Below are positions 43,709 through 53,320 of a stretch of 64,000 nt of DNA, in pieces; the first letter of the stretch is position 1, and every line of letters starts with the position of its first letter. Location of the stretch: contig ONTT01000004.1 in NCBI GenBank assembly GCA_900320865.1, positions 43,593 through 107,592 of the forward strand. The letters run 5' to 3'. The stretch comes from an uncultured Bacteroidales bacterium (GTDB taxonomy: Bacteria; Bacteroidota; Bacteroidia; Bacteroidales; Paludibacteraceae). The notes beneath the pieces are model-generated. The model saw only the letters and a program-made list of their open reading frames with translations. It had not been told where the DNA came from and searched no databases. Both the position numbers and the translations under genes were made by a program.

Positions 43709-45543
43709 TTAACGATCAGAATTATAGACGCCGGTATGTAATCAGTGGCATTGCCATTGTAGTGGTCTTGGTGTATATAATTCGTCTTTTTTATCTTCAA
43801 ATCATTGATCAATCCACCAAAGACCAAGCGGATAACAACGCATTGGTTAAGCAAACTATATATCCGTCGCGCGGTTTGATTTACGATCGCAACGGAGAAT
43901 TATTGGTATTCAACCAGCCGATTTATGAAATCACGATGGTGATGCGTGAGATGGGTAAAGACTGGGATACGACAGCATTCTGCCAATGTCTTCAGATAAG
44001 CCGGACAGAGTTTGACGAACGGATTGCGGAGATTAAGGATAAGAAAAAGAACAGAGGTTATTCTCGATGGACGCCACAGGTTTTCATGAGTCAATTAAAG
44101 AAAGAGGATATTGCCACGCTGCAAGAATCCAAGTTCCTCTTCCCGGGTATTCAGATTCAGAAACGCACCTTACGTGACTATACGTATAAGGCCGCAGCGC
44201 ATGTGTTGGGTTCAGTAGGTGAAGTAAACCAAAATGATATCGATCGTGATTCATATTATGCGAGGGGCGACTACTCGGGTCGCGACGGATTGGAGAGAAC
44301 GTATGAACAACAGTTACGCGGCGAGAAAGGCGTAGAGGTGCTAATGCGCGATTCGCGCGGTCGAATGCAGGGAAGTTATCAAAACGGAGCGTTGGATAAA
44401 ACGGCTAAAGCGGGTACAGATCTTTATACCACATTAGATATCCAATTGCAGCTGTTAGCAGAGGAACTTTTAGCCGGTAAAATCGGAAGTGCCGTAGCTA
44501 TTGAGCCGAAGACAGGTGAGATATTGGCGTTGGTGTCCAATCCGAGTTGGAACCCGAAAGTGCTGGTAGGCAAAGAGCGAAGCAAGAATTACAATCAGTT
44601 ACTCAAAGACCCGACGAAGCCGTTGATGAACCGCGCTACGCAAGCTACATATCCTCCCGGTTCTACGTTTAAGACGATACAAGCGTTGGTTTGTCTGGAG
44701 CAGGGCGCTATTACCCCGAATACGTTATATCCATGCTCGGGTCCACAGAGTACACCTATCAAATGTACTCACCATCACGGATCTCCAGTAGCATTAGATA
44801 AGGCTATCGAGCAGAGTTGTAACCCATATTTCTGGTGTGCGTACCGCGATTTACTGCAAAAGGACGGATACGGGAAAGACAACGCGGATTTCCGACACCG
44901 CTATGAGTTATGGCGCGATGCAGTCATGGAGTTCGGTCTTGGTCAGCGTTTTAAAGACACGGACCTGAGTGAACAATCGGCAGGTAAAGTGCCGAATATC
45001 AAAGAGTACGACCGGACCTATGGTCCGACAGGATGGAAAGCCATCACGATTCGTTCATTGAGTATCGGTCAAGGAGAGATTCTGGTAACACCGTTACAAT
45101 TAGCGAATCAAGCCGCTACGATAGCTAATGAGGGCTATTTTATCACTCCGCATTTGAATAAGAATGATTCGATGTTAACGCATCGCCATGAGATAGGAAT
45201 TAAGCAGAAATGGTTTGCGGAGGTCAAAGAAGGTATGCACCGCGTGATGCAGTACGGAACAGGTAGATGGTATCCGATTGAGGGCATTTCACAAGCCGGC
45301 AAGACCGGTACTGCTCAGAACCCGCATGGTAAGGATCATGCAATATTTATTGGTTTTGCTCCGGTGGAAGATCCTCAAATTGCAGTAGCAGTAGTCGTTG
45401 AAAACGCAGGTTTTGGTGCTACTTGGGCATGTCCTGTAGCCAGTATGATGATGGAGCAGTATCTGACAGGTCAGGTTCAGCGCAAAGACCTGAGGAAGAA
45501 AATATCAAGTGCCGTATTGAATGAGAGCGTCAAGAAGTGGTAA
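43705..45543 (+). CDS. mrdA: Penicillin-binding protein 2 (elongasome transpeptidase)
   Basis: This 612-residue class B PBP cross-links peptidoglycan in side-wall growth. One N-terminal TM segment (ISGIAIVVVLVYIIRLFYL) precedes the dimerisation domain with SRGLIYDRNGELLVFN. The transpeptidase domain has S320-TFK-323 (PGSTFKT), the SxN motif in EQSCNPYFW, and KTGTAQNP. It overlaps mreD by 4 nt and rodA by 23 nt. Confidence 0.96.
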   Translation: MINDQNYRRRYVISGIAIVVVLVYIIRLFYLQIIDQSTKDQADNNALVKQTIYPSRGLIYDRNGELLVFNQPIYEITMVMREMGKDWDTTAFCQCLQISRTEFDERIAEIKDKKKNRGYSRWTPQVFMSQLKKEDIATLQESKFLFPGIQIQKRTLRDYTYKAAAHVLGSVGEVNQNDIDRDSYYARGDYSGRDGLERTYEQQLRGEKGVEVLMRDSRGRMQGSYQNGALDKTAKAGTDLYTTLDIQLQLLAEELLAGKIGSAVAIEPKTGEILALVSNPSWNPKVLVGKERSKNYNQLLKDPTKPLMNRATQATYPPGSTFKTIQALVCLEQGAITPNTLYPCSGPQSTPIKCTHHHGSPVALDKAIEQSCNPYFWCAYRDLLQKDGYGKDNADFRHRYELWRDAVMEFGLGQRFKDTDLSEQSAGKVPNIKEYDRTYGPTGWKAITIRSLSIGQGEILVTPLQLANQAATIANEGYFITPHLNKNDSMLTHRHEIGIKQKWFAEVKEGMHRVMQYGTGRWYPIEGISQAGKTGTAQNPHGKDHAIFIGFAPVEDPQIAVAVVVENAGFGATWACPVASMMMEQYLTGQVQRKDLRKKISSAVLNESVKKW

Positions 45544-46984
45544 CATATGGCAAAATGTCGATTGGTTGACGATCGGTATGTTTCTGGCCTTAGCAATCTT
45601 CGGTTGGATCAATATCTATGGCGCCAGCTACACCTTTGACCAAACAAGTATCGTTGATTTCTCCAACCGCGCAGGTAAACAATTCGCGTGGATTATCGGT
45701 TCTTTGCTTTTAGGCTTCGTACTGCTGATGATTGACTATAAGACCTACGATGTGCTGGCCTATATTGCATATGGAGCGATGTTGCTTTTGCTACTGGCCA
45801 CACCCTTCTTAGCGCACGATATCAAGGGATCTATGAGTTGGATATCTCTGGGTCCCGTGAATTTACAGCCGGCAGAGTTTGCCAAGTGTATCGTGGCATT
45901 GGCAATTGCCAAATACATGGGTCGATATGAATACAAACTGCGTACTTGGCGCGATTTGATCGTACCTTTTGCCATTATTGGGGTGCCGGCTTTGATCATT
46001 ATGATCCTTCAGAAAGAGACGGGTTCTGCGCTTGTCTTTGCCGCCTTCTTACTGGTTTTCTATCGCCAAGGAATGAGTGGTTATGTATTATGGGTAGGGG
46101 TTGCTGCAGTAGCTTTATTCCTGATGAGTATTCGATGGGGGCAAGTACCATTACCGTTAGGAACGGGTAGCGTAGGAATTTTAAGTTGTATGCTGCTCTT
46201 GACAGCCGTAGAGATTTATTTCATATGCAAAGAGCATCGTTTACGCTGGCAGGCATTGATACTAATAGGCAGCGTGCTGCTTGTATATGGTATCAGTTTA
46301 CTGGTCAATATATGGGTAGCGGTGCCTTTTAACTGGGTATCAATGGGCGTTGTAATTGCGCTTGTTTTATATACGATTTTTGTAAGTATCTATTGGCGCA
46401 AGTATATATTATTCATTGTAGCAGCATTCACTGTCATCTGTATCGGCTACACGCACGCGTGCGATTTCGCATTCAAGAAAGTGCTGCAACCTCACCAACG
46501 TATTCGTATAGAGGTGTTATTGGGAATGAAAGAAGATCCTTCGGGTGCAGGATATAATGTCAATCAAGCCCGTATTGCCATTGGATCAGGTAGATTCTTC
46601 GGGAAAGGTTACCTGCATGGCACGCAAACCAAATTGCAGTTTGTACCGGAACAAGACACCGATTTTATCTTCTGTACTGTAGGTGAAGAATGGGGATTTG
46701 TCGGATCCACCGGAGTTTTATTGCTGTATCTATTCTTTATCTTGCGCTTGATCATGATCGCAGAACGCCAACGCAATGTATCGACGCGTATATACGCCTA
46801 CTCGGTGGCCAGTATCTTCCTTTTCCATCTTACGATTAACGTGGGTATGGTATTGGGACTGCTACCTGTAATCGGTATTCCTTTGCCTTTCTTCAGTTAC
46901 GGAGGAAGTTCGCTATGGGGCTTTACGTTGTTATTATTCATCCTGTTGCGGTTAGATGCCGCCCGAATGGAACAGTTGAGATAA
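45521..46984 (+). CDS. rodA: Rod-shape determining protein RodA (SEDS glycosyltransferase)
   Basis: This 487-residue multi-pass SEDS protein polymerises glycan strands with PBP2. It has about ten to twelve TM segments, the family region VNLQPAEFAKCIVALAIAKYMGR, the catalytic-loop part FVPEQDTDFIFCTVGEEWGFVG, and GIPLPFFSYGGSSLWGF near the C-terminus. It is longer than the usual 370-420 residues because of an extra hydrophobic region around residues 180-310. It overlaps mrdA by 23 nt and yraN by one base. Confidence 0.95.
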   Translation: MRASRSGNIWQNVDWLTIGMFLALAIFGWINIYGASYTFDQTSIVDFSNRAGKQFAWIIGSLLLGFVLLMIDYKTYDVLAYIAYGAMLLLLLATPFLAHDIKGSMSWISLGPVNLQPAEFAKCIVALAIAKYMGRYEYKLRTWRDLIVPFAIIGVPALIIMILQKETGSALVFAAFLLVFYRQGMSGYVLWVGVAAVALFLMSIRWGQVPLPLGTGSVGILSCMLLLTAVEIYFICKEHRLRWQALILIGSVLLVYGISLLVNIWVAVPFNWVSMGVVIALVLYTIFVSIYWRKYILFIVAAFTVICIGYTHACDFAFKKVLQPHQRIRIEVLLGMKEDPSGAGYNVNQARIAIGSGRFFGKGYLHGTQTKLQFVPEQDTDFIFCTVGEEWGFVGSTGVLLLYLFFILRLIMIAERQRNVSTRIYAYSVASIFLFHLTINVGMVLGLLPVIGIPLPFFSYGGSSLWGFTLLLFILLRLDAARMEQLR

Positions 46985-47439
46985 TGAGTTTTGTAACAAA
47001 CCCGATAGGAATCCTCGGTGAAGCGGAGGCAGCCAAGATGCTGGAAGAGAAAGGCTTTCGTATCGTAGAGCACAACTGGCGCATGGGACATCTTGAGATG
47101 GATCTTATTGCGGAGAATAAGAAAGAGATCGTGTTTGTAGAAGTAAAGGCACGCACGAGCACATTCGGAGACCATATGCCGGAAGAATATGTAGATGAGA
47201 ATAAAAAAAGGAGGATGATTGCGGCAGGAAATGCCTACATCAAATACAAGCGATCCGAAAAACTCCCTCGCTTCGATATCATCGGCATTTTGGTAAACCC
47301 GAAGACAAACGAAGTGATATATAGAAGCCATTTAGAAAACGCATTTGTGCCGCACTTGAGAACCATTCACGCCAATAGTTTCAGCGGCGTATCAAGTTGG
47401 CATCATCGCGGCCATACCATAGAAAGAAAGAAAAGATAA
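46984..47439 (+). CDS. yraN: YraN/UPF0102 family endonuclease-like protein
   Basis: This 151-residue protein has the restriction-endonuclease-like core NPIGILGEAEAAKMLEEKGF, LEMDLIAENKKEIVFVEVKAR (D-ExK-type acidic residues) and RFDIIGI. UPF0102 proteins are thought to be Holliday-junction-resolvase-related nucleases, but the role is unproven. The ATG at 46984 shares one base with the rodA stop (TAATG); a longer upstream start would run inside rodA. The basic C-terminal tail ends in RGHTIERKKR. mnmG follows after 1 nt. Confidence 0.9.
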   Translation: MSFVTNPIGILGEAEAAKMLEEKGFRIVEHNWRMGHLEMDLIAENKKEIVFVEVKARTSTFGDHMPEEYVDENKKRRMIAAGNAYIKYKRSEKLPRFDIIGILVNPKTNEVIYRSHLENAFVPHLRTIHANSFSGVSSWHHRGHTIERKKR

Positions 47440-47440
47440 T

Positions 47441-49306
47441 ATGGATTTCAGATACGATGTGATAGTAGTTGGGGCCGGACATGCCGGTTGTGAAGCAGCG
47501 AGTGCTGCTGCCCGAATGGGCAGTAAGACCATGCTGATCACGATGGACATGAACAAGATTGCCCAGATGAGTTGCAATCCGGCAGTAGGCGGAATTGCGA
47601 AAGGCCAGATTGTGCGCGAGATTGATGCGCTTGGTGGACAAATGGGCATAGTAACAGACCGGAGTGCTATTCAATACAGGCTCCTCAACCAGAGTAAAGG
47701 TCCGGCCATGTGGAGTCCGCGTAGCCAAAGCGACAGAAAGCGGTTTATCGAAGAATGGGTGAAGGTTCTTTCGCACACGGAGAATCTGAATATCTGGCAG
47801 GATGTTGTAACCGGTCTTATTATCAAAGATAATAAGGTATGCGGTGTGAAGACAGCCTTAGGCATCGAGATGAAAGCCGAAGCGGTAGTACTGACCAACG
47901 GTACTTTTCTTAACGGACTGATGCACTGCGGTAAGACGCAGATAGCAGGGGGTAGAATATCTGAACCGGCTTCTTACGGGATCACCGAGCAACTGGTGGA
48001 ATTAGGCTTCAGATCGGACAGAATGAAAACAGGTACTCCGGCTCGTATAGATGCACGGTCTATTCATTTTGATGAGATGGTTCGTCAAGATGGCGATAAT
48101 GACTGGCATCAGTTCAGTTATCTGGATACAGTAAAAAGGGAGTTGAAACAAATGCCTTGTTGGATCACTTATACGAATCCCCAAACGCACGAAGCACTAC
48201 GTGCAGGATTGGCAGATTCTCCCCTTTTCAACGGTCAAATCAAGAGTATAGGTCCCCGCTATTGCCCGAGTATAGAGACAAAGATTGTTACGTTTGCCGA
48301 AAAAGACGCGCATCAACTTTTCCTGGAACCGGAGGGAGTAGACAGCAATGAATATTACGTAAACGGTTTCTCGAGCAGCCTGCCATGGCAAGTGCAGTTA
48401 GCGGGTTTGAAGACCGTGAAGGGTTTGGAAGATGTTGTGCTATATAGACCGGGCTATGCGATTGAGTACGACTTCTTCGATCCGACGCAACTGCATCACA
48501 CCTTAGAGACGAAACAGATTAAAAATCTGTTTTTCGCCGGACAGATCAATGGTACCACGGGTTATGAAGAAGCTGCAGGACAAGGTTTAGTAGCAGGAGT
48601 GAATGCCCATCTGAATGTACACGGAGGTACACCGTTTACGATGGGAAGAGATGAGAGTTACATCGGTGTGCTGATTGATGATTTGGTAAATAAGGGCGTA
48701 GATGAACCGTATCGTATGTTCACCTCGAGAGCGGAATACCGGATCTTATTGCGTCAGGATAATGCTGATGAGCGCCTAACGAAGAAGAGTTATGAGATGG
48801 GGTTGGCAGATCGAACGAGGTACGACTTATGGTGTCAAAAAGAGAAAGCATGTTCCGATTTCATCGGATTTATGCAGCAGACAGTTGTGCGTAAGGAAAG
48901 CATTGACGGATGGTTGGAATCGATTGGCAGTAATGCGCTACATGAAGGATGTAAGATCTGCGATTTGATTCTTCGTCCGCAAGTAACGATTCATGGTCTG
49001 GCGGAAGTAGTTCCGGAACTGAAGGCCCGGATGGAAGGTCTATCGGAGGAGATCATTGAGAGTTGCGAGATACAAATCAAGTACGCAGGGTATATAAAAC
49101 GCGAGCAGAACGAGGCGGCTAAGCTACAGCGCCTGGATCAAATACGTATTCCGGATGGGTTTAATTACGAGGAAGTACAGAGTTTAAGCACAGAGGCGAG
49201 ACAGAAGTTGAGCAGGATTCGTCCGAAGAGTATAGGGGAAGCACAACGCATACCCGGAGTGAGCCCGAATGACGTAAGTGTATTGCTTGTTTTGATGGGT
49301 AGATAA
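47441..49306 (+). CDS. mnmG: tRNA uridine-5-carboxymethylaminomethyl modification enzyme MnmG
   Basis: This 621-residue FAD enzyme works with MnmE to modify wobble uridine 34 in tRNA. It shows VIVVGAGHAGCEAASAAARMG, CNPAVGGIAKGQIVREIDALGG, the Cys/Arg-rich MKTGTPARID, FFAGQINGTTGYEEAAGQGLVAG and the C-terminal helical domain. mnmG (gidA) often lies near the replication origin, which agrees with the parS site just downstream. Confidence 0.97.
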   Translation: MDFRYDVIVVGAGHAGCEAASAAARMGSKTMLITMDMNKIAQMSCNPAVGGIAKGQIVREIDALGGQMGIVTDRSAIQYRLLNQSKGPAMWSPRSQSDRKRFIEEWVKVLSHTENLNIWQDVVTGLIIKDNKVCGVKTALGIEMKAEAVVLTNGTFLNGLMHCGKTQIAGGRISEPASYGITEQLVELGFRSDRMKTGTPARIDARSIHFDEMVRQDGDNDWHQFSYLDTVKRELKQMPCWITYTNPQTHEALRAGLADSPLFNGQIKSIGPRYCPSIETKIVTFAEKDAHQLFLEPEGVDSNEYYVNGFSSSLPWQVQLAGLKTVKGLEDVVLYRPGYAIEYDFFDPTQLHHTLETKQIKNLFFAGQINGTTGYEEAAGQGLVAGVNAHLNVHGGTPFTMGRDESYIGVLIDDLVNKGVDEPYRMFTSRAEYRILLRQDNADERLTKKSYEMGLADRTRYDLWCQKEKACSDFIGFMQQTVVRKESIDGWLESIGSNALHEGCKICDLILRPQVTIHGLAEVVPELKARMEGLSEEIIESCEIQIKYAGYIKREQNEAAKLQRLDQIRIPDGFNYEEVQSLSTEARQKLSRIRPKSIGEAQRIPGVSPNDVSVLLVLMGR

Positions 49307-49313
49307 GTGATTT

Positions 49314-49332
49314 TAGTTTGCAGAGCAAACTA
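49314..49332. terminator. Perfect 8-bp hairpin after mnmG
   Basis: TAGTTTGC (49314-49321) pairs with GCAAACTA (49325-49332) across an AGA loop. No T run follows, so it is a weak terminator or an mRNA 3'-end stabiliser; it lies 7 nt before parS. Confidence 0.5.
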
Positions 49333-49339
49333 CATTAAT

Positions 49340-49355
49340 TGTTCCACGTGAAACA
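49340..49355. promoter_or_regulatory. parS chromosome-partition site (ParB-binding)
   Basis: TGTTCCACGTGAAACA is a perfect match to the bacterial parS consensus TGTTNCACGTGAAACA. It sits in the 71-bp gap between mnmG and apt. parS sites are normally clustered near oriC and are bound by ParB/Spo0J. parA and parB are not in this window. Confidence 0.88.
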
Positions 49356-49377
49356 TTGACAACAAATAACGTATACT

Positions 49378-49917
49378 ATGACAGTAGAAGAAGTTAAAAA
49401 TGCTATTCGAAATGTGCCTGATTTTCCAATTCCGGGCATACAGTTCAAGGACATCACCACAGCGTTGGACAAACCGGAATGCCTGAAATGGATGCGGGAT
49501 GAAATGGTCCGTAGATATAAGAACCTGGGAATTACGCAAGTGGTAGGAATAGAGAGTAGAGGGTTTATTTTGGCTCCTGCCGTAGCAATGGAGATCGGTG
49601 CGGGATTTGTTCCCATCCGCAAGCCGAATAAATTACCGGCAGAAACGGTTTCTGTTACTTATGCCAAAGAATACGGAGAAGATGTAATCCAGATTCACAA
49701 AGACGCCTTGAACGAGAACGACGTAGTCCTTATTCATGATGATATATTGGCTACTGGAGGTTCGATGGCTGCTGCGATAGAGTTAGTTAAGAAATTGGGC
49801 GTAAAGAAGATATACGTAAACTGTTTGATCGAGTTAGAAGGTCTGCCCGGTAGAAAAGTATTATCCGAAGCAGGAGCCGAAGTGGACTGCCTGATGGGTA
49901 TAGAAGTAGATGAATAA
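49378..49917 (+). CDS. apt: Adenine phosphoribosyltransferase
   Basis: This 179-residue purine-salvage enzyme converts adenine and PRPP to AMP. It shows VPDFPIPGIQFKDITT, GIESRGFILAPAVA, FVPIRKPNKLPAET and the PRPP loop VVLIHDDILATGGSMAA. The start overlaps no neighbour; the stop overlaps uvrC by 8 nt. Confidence 0.97.
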   Translation: MTVEEVKNAIRNVPDFPIPGIQFKDITTALDKPECLKWMRDEMVRRYKNLGITQVVGIESRGFILAPAVAMEIGAGFVPIRKPNKLPAETVSVTYAKEYGEDVIQIHKDALNENDVVLIHDDILATGGSMAAAIELVKKLGVKKIYVNCLIELEGLPGRKVLSEAGAEVDCLMGIEVDE

Positions 49918-51727
49918 AAAAGATGATCATATTGCCCTATTATTGAAGCGTATTCCGGAGAGTCCGGGCGTGTACCAATACTTTGATAAGGATGGGCAGA
50001 TCATCTATGTAGGTAAGGCAAAGAATCTTCACAGGCGGGTAAACAGTTACTTCAACAAAGAGCATCAAAGCAGCAAGACGAGGCAGTTAGTAGCGCATAT
50101 TGCAGATATCAAATATGTGGTAGTTGCGAGTGAACAAGATGCCTTTCTGCTGGAGAATAATCTGATTAAGGAGTATCAACCGCGGTATAATATCTTACTA
50201 AAGGACGGAAAGAGTTATCCGAGTATCTGCATTACAAAAGAAGCTTTTCCAAGAATCTTTAAGACCCGAACTATCAATAAAAAGATCGGGGAATACTATG
50301 GACCGTACAGTTTCGGTAATACGGTTGAGATGGTATTGGAATTGATTCATAAGCTCTATCCAATACGAACTTGCAATATGCCATTAACCGCCGATTCCAT
50401 CGAGAAAAAGAAGGTACGGGTGTGTTTAAAATATCATTTGAAGAATTGCTGTGGGATCTGTGAAGGAAAAGGCAAAGAGGAGTATAGCGAATGGATAGAC
50501 CAAGCCAGAAAGTTGATCAAGGGAGATGCTCACGAGATCGGGAAGCAGTTAGAGGAACAGATGATGCGACTTGCAGTGGAGATGAAATATGAGGAAGCTG
50601 CTGACATTAAACACAAGATTGAGTTATTAGAGCAATTCAAAAGTAAGACAATTATCACGAATTCATCGGCAAAAGATGTGGATGTATTTGGTTATGACGA
50701 GCAAGACGACCGTGTATATATAAGTATGCTTCACGTCCATAACGGAAGTATCGTTCAGGGGCAGACAATCGAGTACAAACGGAAGATGGATGAGGCAAAG
50801 GAGGAGATTCTGGCTTTTGGTATGATGGAGTTGAGGCGGCAGTTAGAGAGCAACACCAAAGAGGTAATTGTTCCGTTCATTCCGGAGGTATTTGATGATA
50901 CATTGCATGTTAATATTGCGGTAAGCGGAGACAAGAAGAAATTGTTAGATTTGGCGATGCAGAATGTAAGGCAGTACAAATTAGACCGAATCAAACAGGA
51001 AGATAAACTGAATCCGGAACAAAGGGGAGTGAGGATATTGACCGAGATGCAGCAGCTGATGGGCTTACCTACTCTACCGAAATGGATTGATTGTTTCGAC
51101 AATAGTAACATACAAGGCACGAATGCAGTAGCCGGATGTGTAGTATATCGAATGGCCAAACCGAGTAAGAGTGATTACAAGCGATTTGAGATCAAAAGTG
51201 CGGATGGATCCGATGATTATTCGAGTATGCGAGAGGTGGTTCGGAGACGATATCAACACCTGATAGATGAAGGTGGGCAAATGCCGGATCTGATTATCGC
51301 GGATGGAGGTTTAGGTCAGATGCACGCGATACGAGAAGCGATAGAAGATCAATTGGGATTGCGTATTCCAATCGCGGGACTGAAGAAAAATGACAAACAT
51401 AGGACACAGACTTTGTTGTTCGGTTTTCCGCCACAGGAGATTAGCATGCCTGTGACGAGTGAAGTTTTTCGGCTATTGACGAATATTCAGGACGAAGTAC
51501 ATCGTTTTGCGATTACATTCCACAAGCAAAAACGCAGTAAAGCACTGATACACAGCGAGTTAGATGAAATTAAAGGCGTTGGTCCTGTCACAAAACAGAA
51601 AATTTTAACGCATTTTGGGTCCGTGAAACGCGCCAGAACGGCCAGTAAAGAAGAAATGGTTGCTTTGCTCGGAAAGTCCTGTGGATCAGCAATTTACGAG
51701 CAATTACAGGCAAAAATAAGTCTCTGA
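49910..51727 (+). CDS. uvrC: UvrABC excinuclease subunit C
   Basis: This 605-residue nuclease makes both incisions in nucleotide-excision repair. The N-terminal GIY-YIG domain has SPGVYQYFDKDGQIIYVGKAKNL. A Cys-rich stretch (CLKYHLKNCCGICEGKG) follows, with a UVR motif around MAVEMKYEEAADIKHKIELLE (residues about 215-240). The RNase H-like domain has CFDNSNIQGT and PDLIIADGGLGQ, and the C-terminal helix-hairpin-helix is DEIKGVGPVTKQKILTHFGS. Confidence 0.97.
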   Translation: MNKKDDHIALLLKRIPESPGVYQYFDKDGQIIYVGKAKNLHRRVNSYFNKEHQSSKTRQLVAHIADIKYVVVASEQDAFLLENNLIKEYQPRYNILLKDGKSYPSICITKEAFPRIFKTRTINKKIGEYYGPYSFGNTVEMVLELIHKLYPIRTCNMPLTADSIEKKKVRVCLKYHLKNCCGICEGKGKEEYSEWIDQARKLIKGDAHEIGKQLEEQMMRLAVEMKYEEAADIKHKIELLEQFKSKTIITNSSAKDVDVFGYDEQDDRVYISMLHVHNGSIVQGQTIEYKRKMDEAKEEILAFGMMELRRQLESNTKEVIVPFIPEVFDDTLHVNIAVSGDKKKLLDLAMQNVRQYKLDRIKQEDKLNPEQRGVRILTEMQQLMGLPTLPKWIDCFDNSNIQGTNAVAGCVVYRMAKPSKSDYKRFEIKSADGSDDYSSMREVVRRRYQHLIDEGGQMPDLIIADGGLGQMHAIREAIEDQLGLRIPIAGLKKNDKHRTQTLLFGFPPQEISMPVTSEVFRLLTNIQDEVHRFAITFHKQKRSKALIHSELDEIKGVGPVTKQKILTHFGSVKRARTASKEEMVALLGKSCGSAIYEQLQAKISL

Positions 51728-51734
51728 GAATTGA

Positions 51735-52199
51735 ATGAAAAGCAAGAATATGGCTACTTATACGATAAAATTAGACGACAATTCCAACATTTTGTTGATG
51801 AATGAGAAAAATGAAACAGTTAGTGTATTGGACTTGTTGAAGGACCATGAGCCGCATCGTGTGTTTGCGTTCGACGGACAGATGGGGGCTGGTAAGACGA
51901 CGTTCATCAAGAAGTTATGCGAAGAGATGGGTACGCTGGATGTAGTGAACAGTCCGACATTTGCCATCGTGAACGTGTATGATGTGGAACGACCGTATAA
52001 GGGCGAGGTATATCATTTCGATTGTTACCGTCTGAAGGACATCCGTGAAGCGATGGATTTCGGAGCAGAGGAATATCTGTATTCGGGTAACTACTGTTTC
52101 ATCGAATGGCCGGAGATGATAGAGGCGCTTTTGCCGGAAGACACAGTATGGGTCAAGATTGAGCCGCAAGAAAACGGCAATCGATTATTGACGATTTAA
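51735..52199 (+). CDS. tsaE: tRNA threonylcarbamoyladenosine biosynthesis ATPase TsaE
   Basis: This 154-residue ATPase supports t6A37 formation together with TsaB and TsaD. It shows Walker A FDGQMGAGKTTFIKKLC near residue 48, SPTFAIVNVYD, and the Walker-B-like region EYLYSGNYCFIEWPEMIE. The ATG at 51735 may be upstream of the real start at 51750 (MATYTIKLDD). It follows uvrC by 7 nt and converges with the nuclease gene. Confidence 0.93.
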   Translation: MKSKNMATYTIKLDDNSNILLMNEKNETVSVLDLLKDHEPHRVFAFDGQMGAGKTTFIKKLCEEMGTLDVVNSPTFAIVNVYDVERPYKGEVYHFDCYRLKDIREAMDFGAEEYLYSGNYCFIEWPEMIEALLPEDTVWVKIEPQENGNRLLTI

Positions 52200-52209
52200 T
52201 GCAACTGCT

Positions 52210-53076
52210 TTACTTACGAGAAAGGGTCCAATCGGAAACGGAATAGGTGCTTTCGATTTGCGCTTCGAGGCTATCGGGCAGATTATAGAAGAAATCAATG
52301 CCAGTTTGCGCTTCGACTTCGTCTACGGAGAGCATATAGGTCATTAAAGGACGGTTGCCGGCTTGGTTAGGCATAATAAATCCGATAGTAGTCCATCCTT
52401 GGCGCGTTTGGCGGAGAAAGACTTTATAGAAAGCAGAGGGGACAGCAATCAAATGATTCTTTCCGATAGTCGGATAATCGGCTTCTACAATAGGTCCGCA
52501 AGCGATATAGATGTTTCCGTACAGCTGCGCCCAATCACGCGCTAATTCCTCCAGATCTTTCCAATCCCCGGCATTGAGGCTATGTAACTGCGGGCACATA
52601 TTCGTCATGTAAAAACTCTCGCGCATGGCTTGATCGGACCATTTCATATCTGCGGCAGGAGCCATGTGTCCACGATCATAGCCGGAATTGGCATAGTCGC
52701 CAGTTACGACCGGGTCTCCGTTTACCAAAGGATCCGGTTTGAAATGGTTCTTGCGCTCTTGCTCTCCGCTTGTCTCCGCGTTTGTTAATTCATAAGCGAC
52801 CCAGTTAGGCACGAGCCAATCGGGGTTGTAGCTAACCGTGTAGCCAAGATGCCGGATGACCTGTTCGGGCTGGTTGTTGACCAAGCGAGGCAGTTCGTAA
52901 GGAAGCGAGGATTCTGTAGTGGCGTGAGTTGTTTCCACAAGAGCCGCAGCGGCCACAGTAGTGGGAGCGGCTTTCTCCTCAGAGGTTGTGATCAGTTCTG
53001 CGACCAAGGTAGCAATACCAATTAACACCAAGAGAATAATGGTGTATAGCGTATTCTTTTTTGACTTTTTACCCAT
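52210..53076 (-). CDS. Exported DNA/RNA non-specific endonuclease (NucA/EndA family)
   Basis: This 288-residue beta-beta-alpha-metal nuclease has a basic N-terminus (MGKKSKKN) followed by one hydrophobic segment (TLYTIILLVLIGIATLVAEL), so it is membrane-anchored or exported. The catalytic motif YDRGHMAPAADMKWS is near residues 134-148, followed by the metal-site Asn region NMCPQLHSLNAGDWKDLE. It may scavenge nucleic acids or degrade foreign DNA at the envelope. It has its own promoter and converges on tsaE. Confidence 0.92.
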   Translation of the reverse strand: MGKKSKKNTLYTIILLVLIGIATLVAELITTSEEKAAPTTVAAAALVETTHATTESSLPYELPRLVNNQPEQVIRHLGYTVSYNPDWLVPNWVAYELTNAETSGEQERKNHFKPDPLVNGDPVVTGDYANSGYDRGHMAPAADMKWSDQAMRESFYMTNMCPQLHSLNAGDWKDLEELARDWAQLYGNIYIACGPIVEADYPTIGKNHLIAVPSAFYKVFLRQTRQGWTTIGFIMPNQAGNRPLMTYMLSVDEVEAQTGIDFFYNLPDSLEAQIESTYSVSDWTLSRK

Positions 53077-53095
53077 ACTCAACAAAATTTCGTTG

Positions 53096-53127
53096 CAAAG
53101 GTACGAAAAAGTTTTGAATTGTGCAAG
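53096..53127 (-). promoter_or_regulatory. Promoter of the endonuclease gene
   Basis: On the minus strand CTTG (53127-53124) and TACCTTTG (53103-53096) are 20 bp apart. Transcription would start about 15 nt before the ATG at 53076. Confidence 0.65.
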
Positions 53128-53219
53128 AAAATGCCGTAAAAGGTGTGCTTTAGGAAACGAACGACGAGCCCATTTGGGTTAACACGTTGGTTGATTTTAT
53201 TGAGATGATGTCATTTATA

Positions 53220-53285
53220 ACCTACTAATCACCTACTAATAACCTACTAATCACCTACTATTTACCTACTAATCTTCTACTAAAG
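53220..53285. repeat. 11-bp tandem repeat (six units)
   Basis: Units based on ACCTACTAATC occupy 53220-53230, 53231-53241, 53242-53252, 53253-53263 and 53264-53274, with a decayed sixth unit at 53275-53285. The period of 11 is close to one helical turn. Confidence 0.85.
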
Positions 53286-53320
53286 ATACAATCGTGTATA
53301 GAAGGGGGAGTTGGGGCTTT

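Noticed and set aside
53220-53285. CRISPR-like repeat array
   Set aside because: The units are 11 bp and contiguous, without spacers, and no cas genes are near.
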